Origin: Mesostigma viride
Taxonomy: Eukaryota; Streptophyta; Mesostigmatophyceae; Mesostigmatales; Mesostigmataceae
Reading direction: 5' to 3'
Assembly (NCBI GenBank): GCA_009746045.1
Contig: RPFO01000184.1
Location: 64,001-128,000, forward strand
DNA length: 64,000 nt
A program made the translations under genes and the position numbers. The notes beneath the pieces were generated by a model. It searched no databases. It saw only the letters and a program-made list of their open reading frames with translations, and was not told where the DNA came from. Below, in pieces: positions 60,566-64,000 of the stretch (its first letter is position 1; every line of letters begins with the position of its first letter).

Positions 60566-61788
60566 ATGGCGACACGCTTCCTTGGTGTAGATGTAGTCGA
60601 AGAAGACGACGACGTGCCGGTGGTCAAAGGCGGCTTGAGAGGGGCTCGTCCGCCTCCTATTCACGCCGCGAAGGTGATCATCGACACGGGCGGGCCGGGC
60701 GACGACCTCTTCGACATGCTCGCGAACCCGAAGAAAGCAAGGTCGCAATATGCTGAACCTGTACGGTCGGACAGCGGTCCGGGGAAGGGGATGTCAGATG
60801 AATTCGCGTTTGACGATTTCGGAGACGAAGACGACGCATTCGACGACATGATGGGGGGGACGGGCAGGAACGAACGCCTCCGATGCAACAAGGGCCTTCG
60901 AGAGAAGAGGTCTTTCGAGAGAAGTCGGAACTTCTCCACAAAATGCATCGGATGAAGGAGCGTGGGTTCGAGGTTCCTCAGTTTGACATGCGTTCGGATT
61001 TAGACGAAATGCGATTCGAGTGTTCAAAGATCGAAAGAGCCGCGGAATGCCGAAACGCCGTCAACATGATGCGTCAGATCTTAGTCGCCGGGACAAGTGC
61101 GATGCAGTTTCTAAACAATAGGTACGACCCTATTGGCCTAAAGTTAGACGGATGGTCAGAAAGCGTGATGGCCAACATCGGGGATTACGATAACGTGTTC
61201 GAGCGATTGTACGACAAGCACAGAGGAAAGGTCGCTATGGCACCCGAATTGGAACTCATCATGATGGTGGGTGGTTCGGCGCTCATGTTCCATATGACGG
61301 CGAGCTTTACGCGAGCGGGTCTTCCATCGATGTCAGAAATCGCGAAACAAGACCCTGAGCTCATGAAGTCGTTGCTGAAGGTGATGATGAAGAACAGTAT
61401 GGACGGTTCTCAACCTCCGCAAAGTCGTCCACCTCCTCCGGCTGCCGCTTCAAAATCCGAGCCTAGCGCGCCAAAGGAGCCGTACGTCATGCGCGGCCCC
61501 GGGTTCGATATGGGAGGATTGATGGACGGGACAAGGGCGAGAGCGATGGCTCCGAGTCATTCGACCTTAGACAGCATCGTGCAGGAGTCTCTCGGGTCAA
61601 ACCGACCGAGCGAGGCCGTCGTAGTCGAGACCATCGACGGGAAGGACGATGAAAGCGTGACCGGAAGCGTCATGGGAGACGGGGACACGAGGACCATTCA
61701 TATGAACGGAACTCCGAAAAAGAAGCGAGGCGGCGGTTCGAAAAAGAAGAAGCCCGAGGACGCGTCTGCGATTGTTTTAGAAATCTAA
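60566..61788 (+). CDS. DUF5767-type conserved giant-virus protein; frame break at G7
   Basis: The main frame 60883-61788 holds the family core: EKSELLHKMHRMKERGFEVP, FDMRSDLDEMRFECSKIE, FLNNRYDPIGLKLDGWSESV, MAPELELIMMVGGSALMFH. This matches a family widespread in Nucleocytoviricota that I recall as DUF5767, usually virion-associated. The acidic N-terminal part (ATG 60566, MATRFLGVDVVEEDDDVPVV) is in another frame; a one-base change in the G7 run at 60853-60859 joins them with coherent sequence. The C-terminal tail is basic (KKKRGGGSKKKK). It is the best viral marker in the window. Confidence 0.8.
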
Positions 61789-61804
61789 CTATAAGTTGTA
61801 AAGT

Positions 61805-62631
61805 ATGTCAGGAATCGGGGCTGCTTGGAAACTAATCATTTTTCTGACTGTCGCGATGGGCGCACAAATAGGAGCACTGGCCTATCGGCAATACGCCGCA
61901 AAAGAAGAAGAGGTAGTGGAAGAGATGAATTACTCCCGTTCAGGTACTTGTGCACCGGGCACAGAGTGTTTTGGATCGGACATAATGGTGGATGCCATGG
62001 CCAAGATGTGGGTAACCAATGTAATGAACAGCTTTGAGTTGGAAAAAGAGTACCAATTGCCCTCCGACCGCGATATTTCTATTCGGATGCGAGTGACAGA
62101 TTGCGACTCCAGTGTGTGCGGCCCGGTCTTAAAAAAGATACGAAGGCGCATCATCGAAAGGCTGGCAGATCGCATGCAATACGATAATCTCGAGGACGCG
62201 GAAACGTATTGGACTATCCAAGTTCTTATGGGAAAACCGGTTCCGACGGCCGATCAGGTCACGCTCGGTTCCAATAACGGCCTACGTGAAGGCGCTTGTT
62301 CTCCAGGATACGTCCCTACATCCAGATCGATTTTGAAACGTGTCATTATCGAGTGGAATCTCTGATAACCAAACTTAACAATATCAAGGAATCGAAATTG
62401 AGTTTTGATGATATTGTGAAGATGAACCTTTGCAAAGGAGACGGGTGCAATCCTTCCATTAAAGACTCCTTAAAAAAAGAGTTGGGGTTGCCCACCATCT
62501 CTCTCACGCCGGCTGAAGCGCTCGCGCTGTCAGAATCTTCGCCCGGTCAAAATCCGGACGTTCCGAAGCCGGTATTGTTCGACTCCATCACAGCGGAGTC
62601 AACGCCAACGGAGACGAAATCTACTGTATAG
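61805..62631 (+). CDS. Anchored Cys-containing protein, paralogue A; frame break near 62331
   Basis: N-terminal membrane segment (WKLIIFLTVAMGAQIGALAY), then an ectodomain-like part with conserved Cys pairs (CDSSVC; ACSPGY). The frame ends at 62365, but 62331-62631 in the +1 frame continues the homology to paralogue B: ESLITKLNNIKESKLSFDDI and LCKGDGCNPSIKDSLKKELG. The break is near a T4 run (62331-62334). Probably a virion membrane protein, with disulphides in the lumen; inferred from layout only. Confidence 0.65.
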
Positions 62632-62643
62632 ATATAGTAGTTC

Positions 62644-63408
62644 ATGGGGAAAGGGATCGGTTTTTTGTGGAAGCTCGTTATCTTCTTTATATTTGCCGCG
62701 GGTGCGCAGTCAGGCGTTTTGGCTGTTCGGATGTATTCTTTTAAACAACAGGAAAAGTCAGATTCCAGCGCTGAAGCTAAACAAGTTTATGGGGACAAAT
62801 ATCTGACAGGCGCAGGTTTCAACGACGCGTTTATTGAGTCCGAGTCCGACTTCTGGGTGAAAAAGATCATGGAAAATCTTGATGCGGACGGGCACGTGGA
62901 GTTGCCGTCCCAGCGAGAGATCTTGATTGTGCACAACTTGGCTTGCGGTGATGATGACGTCCAATTATGCAATGTGAACGCGCAAAAGGTTCGGAACGCG
63001 ATCATCGAGAAGTTGACGACTGAAATGAAGTACGACAAGATCCAAGACGCGCTTGATTACTGGATGGTAAAGATCTTGCTAGGGCACCCCGTTCCGACAA
63101 GAGATCAGATACTTGCCATAAAAATGCGTAACGAACCGTGTCTTCAAGACCCTGTCCCTTGCGAAAAACAAGTAGAAGAACTTATCAACACCTTGAACGG
63201 AATCAAAGAAAAAGGAGGCAGCGTTCGCGATTTTGTCGAGATGAAACTCTGTAGAGGCGACGACTGCAATCCAGATCTCCGAAGTTCCGTTAAGAAAGAA
63301 CTCGGAATGCCGACGGTTTCGATAACGCCGCAGGATTCTGTACAAATCACCTCTCCTTTGCTGTTAAGGGTGGGCGCGTACGACTCGATGAAGAATTATT
63401 CCTCGTAG
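62644..63408 (+). CDS. Anchored Cys-containing protein, paralogue B, 254 residues
   Basis: Intact. N-terminal membrane segment (LWKLVIFFIFAAGAQSGVLA), then the same order as paralogue A: LPSQREI, CGDDDVQLC, YDKIQDALDYWMVKILLGHP, then VEELINTLNGIKEKGG and LCRGDDCNPDLRSSVKKELG. Starts 12 bases after paralogue A ends, a tandem duplication. Conserved Cys pairs suggest disulphides. Not known to me by name. Confidence 0.7.
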   Translation: MGKGIGFLWKLVIFFIFAAGAQSGVLAVRMYSFKQQEKSDSSAEAKQVYGDKYLTGAGFNDAFIESESDFWVKKIMENLDADGHVELPSQREILIVHNLACGDDDVQLCNVNAQKVRNAIIEKLTTEMKYDKIQDALDYWMVKILLGHPVPTRDQILAIKMRNEPCLQDPVPCEKQVEELINTLNGIKEKGGSVRDFVEMKLCRGDDCNPDLRSSVKKELGMPTVSITPQDSVQITSPLLLRVGAYDSMKNYSS

Positions 63409-63430
63409 TCGCATACCACGTCGAGAAAAA

Positions 63431-64000
63431 ATGGAAGAGGGCTTGGGCGATTTTGCAAGTCTGCCATCTGAACTACGAAACCGCGTTTTTTCAGAGGTTT
63501 TGAAAAACAACAGAGGAGATGCCGCATTTCTCGGCATGACGTCCAAGACCATGATGAGCGAAATCTGGCCCGTTCTCAAAGCGGATATTTTCGAGTGCCC
63601 GGCAGAGTTCAGCGACCTCATCAAAGCGCAATGGAAACAGAAGTTTTCGTTCGAGAAAAAGACTTGCGTTCGATTCGTCGTCTACGATGTCGTCGACGCG
63701 CAATGGGAGGTGGTGGGCGACTTCGGAGGAGTCGGTTATCAAGACGGTATCCCCACAGTCGTCATCGAGTGGAGAAACGTTGTTCGGTTCCTCAAGTATA
63801 GACCCGGGATCGATGTGATCATTTTCGAGGCGGCAACGATGAGGAAGACGGGATGCCTGTCTCTTTTTCACCACGAGTACGCGGTCGTACTGGCGCTGCT
63901 CCACATTTTTCGATGGATCCGAACCTACCCTTGCGACTTGATGGTCGTTTTCCGGAGAAAAAGCATACCGTCGAGACGAAACTCGCGCAGTCCCGTCTAG
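63431..64000 (+). CDS. F-box-like protein, 189 residues, ending at the window edge
   Basis: MEEGLGDFASLPSELRNRVF followed by SEVL, a gap and FLGMTSKTMMSEIWPVLKA fits an F-box (LPxEL, then a helix with a small residue and SK). The rest is beta-rich with no recognised motif and a basic Arg-rich C-terminus. The stop codon TAG is the last three bases of the window, so the gene is complete if the end is real. Confidence 0.6.
   Translation: MEEGLGDFASLPSELRNRVFSEVLKNNRGDAAFLGMTSKTMMSEIWPVLKADIFECPAEFSDLIKAQWKQKFSFEKKTCVRFVVYDVVDAQWEVVGDFGGVGYQDGIPTVVIEWRNVVRFLKYRPGIDVIIFEAATMRKTGCLSLFHHEYAVVLALLHIFRWIRTYPCDLMVVFRRKSIPSRRNSRSPV

Overview
The window is a join of two different kinds of DNA. Positions 1 to about 33,828 look like a repeat-rich nuclear genome. 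I infer a green alga (Chlorophyta, perhaps volvocine-like) from the GC-rich retroelements, the dense microsatellites and one intron-bearing glycosyltransferase gene; no rRNA or plastid marker is present to prove this. Positions 33,829 to 64,000 are packed with short-spaced genes without visible introns, in both orientations, and carry hallmarks of nucleocytoplasmic large DNA viruses (Nucleocytoviricota): a DUF5767-type virion-associated protein, KilA-N, SprT-like metalloprotease, viral F-box-like proteins, a GT14-like glycosyltransferase, small membrane proteins and a tRNA-Ile(UAU). The simplest reading is a giant endogenous viral element in an algal chromosome, with one junction inside the window.

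Host side. A truncated Ty1/copia pol (3-1184) is followed by satellite repeats and an hAT-like transposase relic (2.3-3.1 kb). A block of mixed repeats (3.4-12.1 kb) occurs again in inverted orientation at 26.8-32.2 kb, with indels between the arms; one indel is a 2.2-kb element with perfect 25-bp terminal inverted repeats (8758-10957). Between the arms lie degenerate copies and 3' fragments of an APE-type LINE whose 3' tails are (ATCC)n; one tail has grown to about 1.6 kb. There is also a trinucleotide tract and a two-exon fucosyltransferase-like gene (26567-23710). A further repeat block (32.9-33.8 kb) ends sharply where viral sequence starts.

Viral side, part 1 (34.4-41.6 kb). Four GC-rich genes share one promoter plan: arrays of GGTTAC and CCACGGG words, a GGTAYAAAR box 75-80 bases before the ATG, and a CT-rich leader. 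Between two of them, which converge, sits a 1.28-kb imperfect palindrome whose centre is a six-copy tandem array. This suggests a terminal-repeat junction or a replication structure.

Viral side, part 2 (41.6-64 kb). Genes here are more AT-rich, with TATA-like words often very close to the ATG. A cysteine/histidine module (C-x9-C-x7-11-C-x2-H) occurs in nine proteins, joined to a SprT protease, F-box-like segments, an auxilin-like J domain or unknown tails; it is the most distinctive feature of the locus. Three neighbouring genes share almost identical promoters and first 120-130 bases but then diverge. The right end holds the DUF5767 gene, a tandem pair of membrane proteins and another F-box-like gene. 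At least five viral genes are split by single-base frame changes, mostly in or near homopolymers, which means either decay after endogenization or long-read assembly error.
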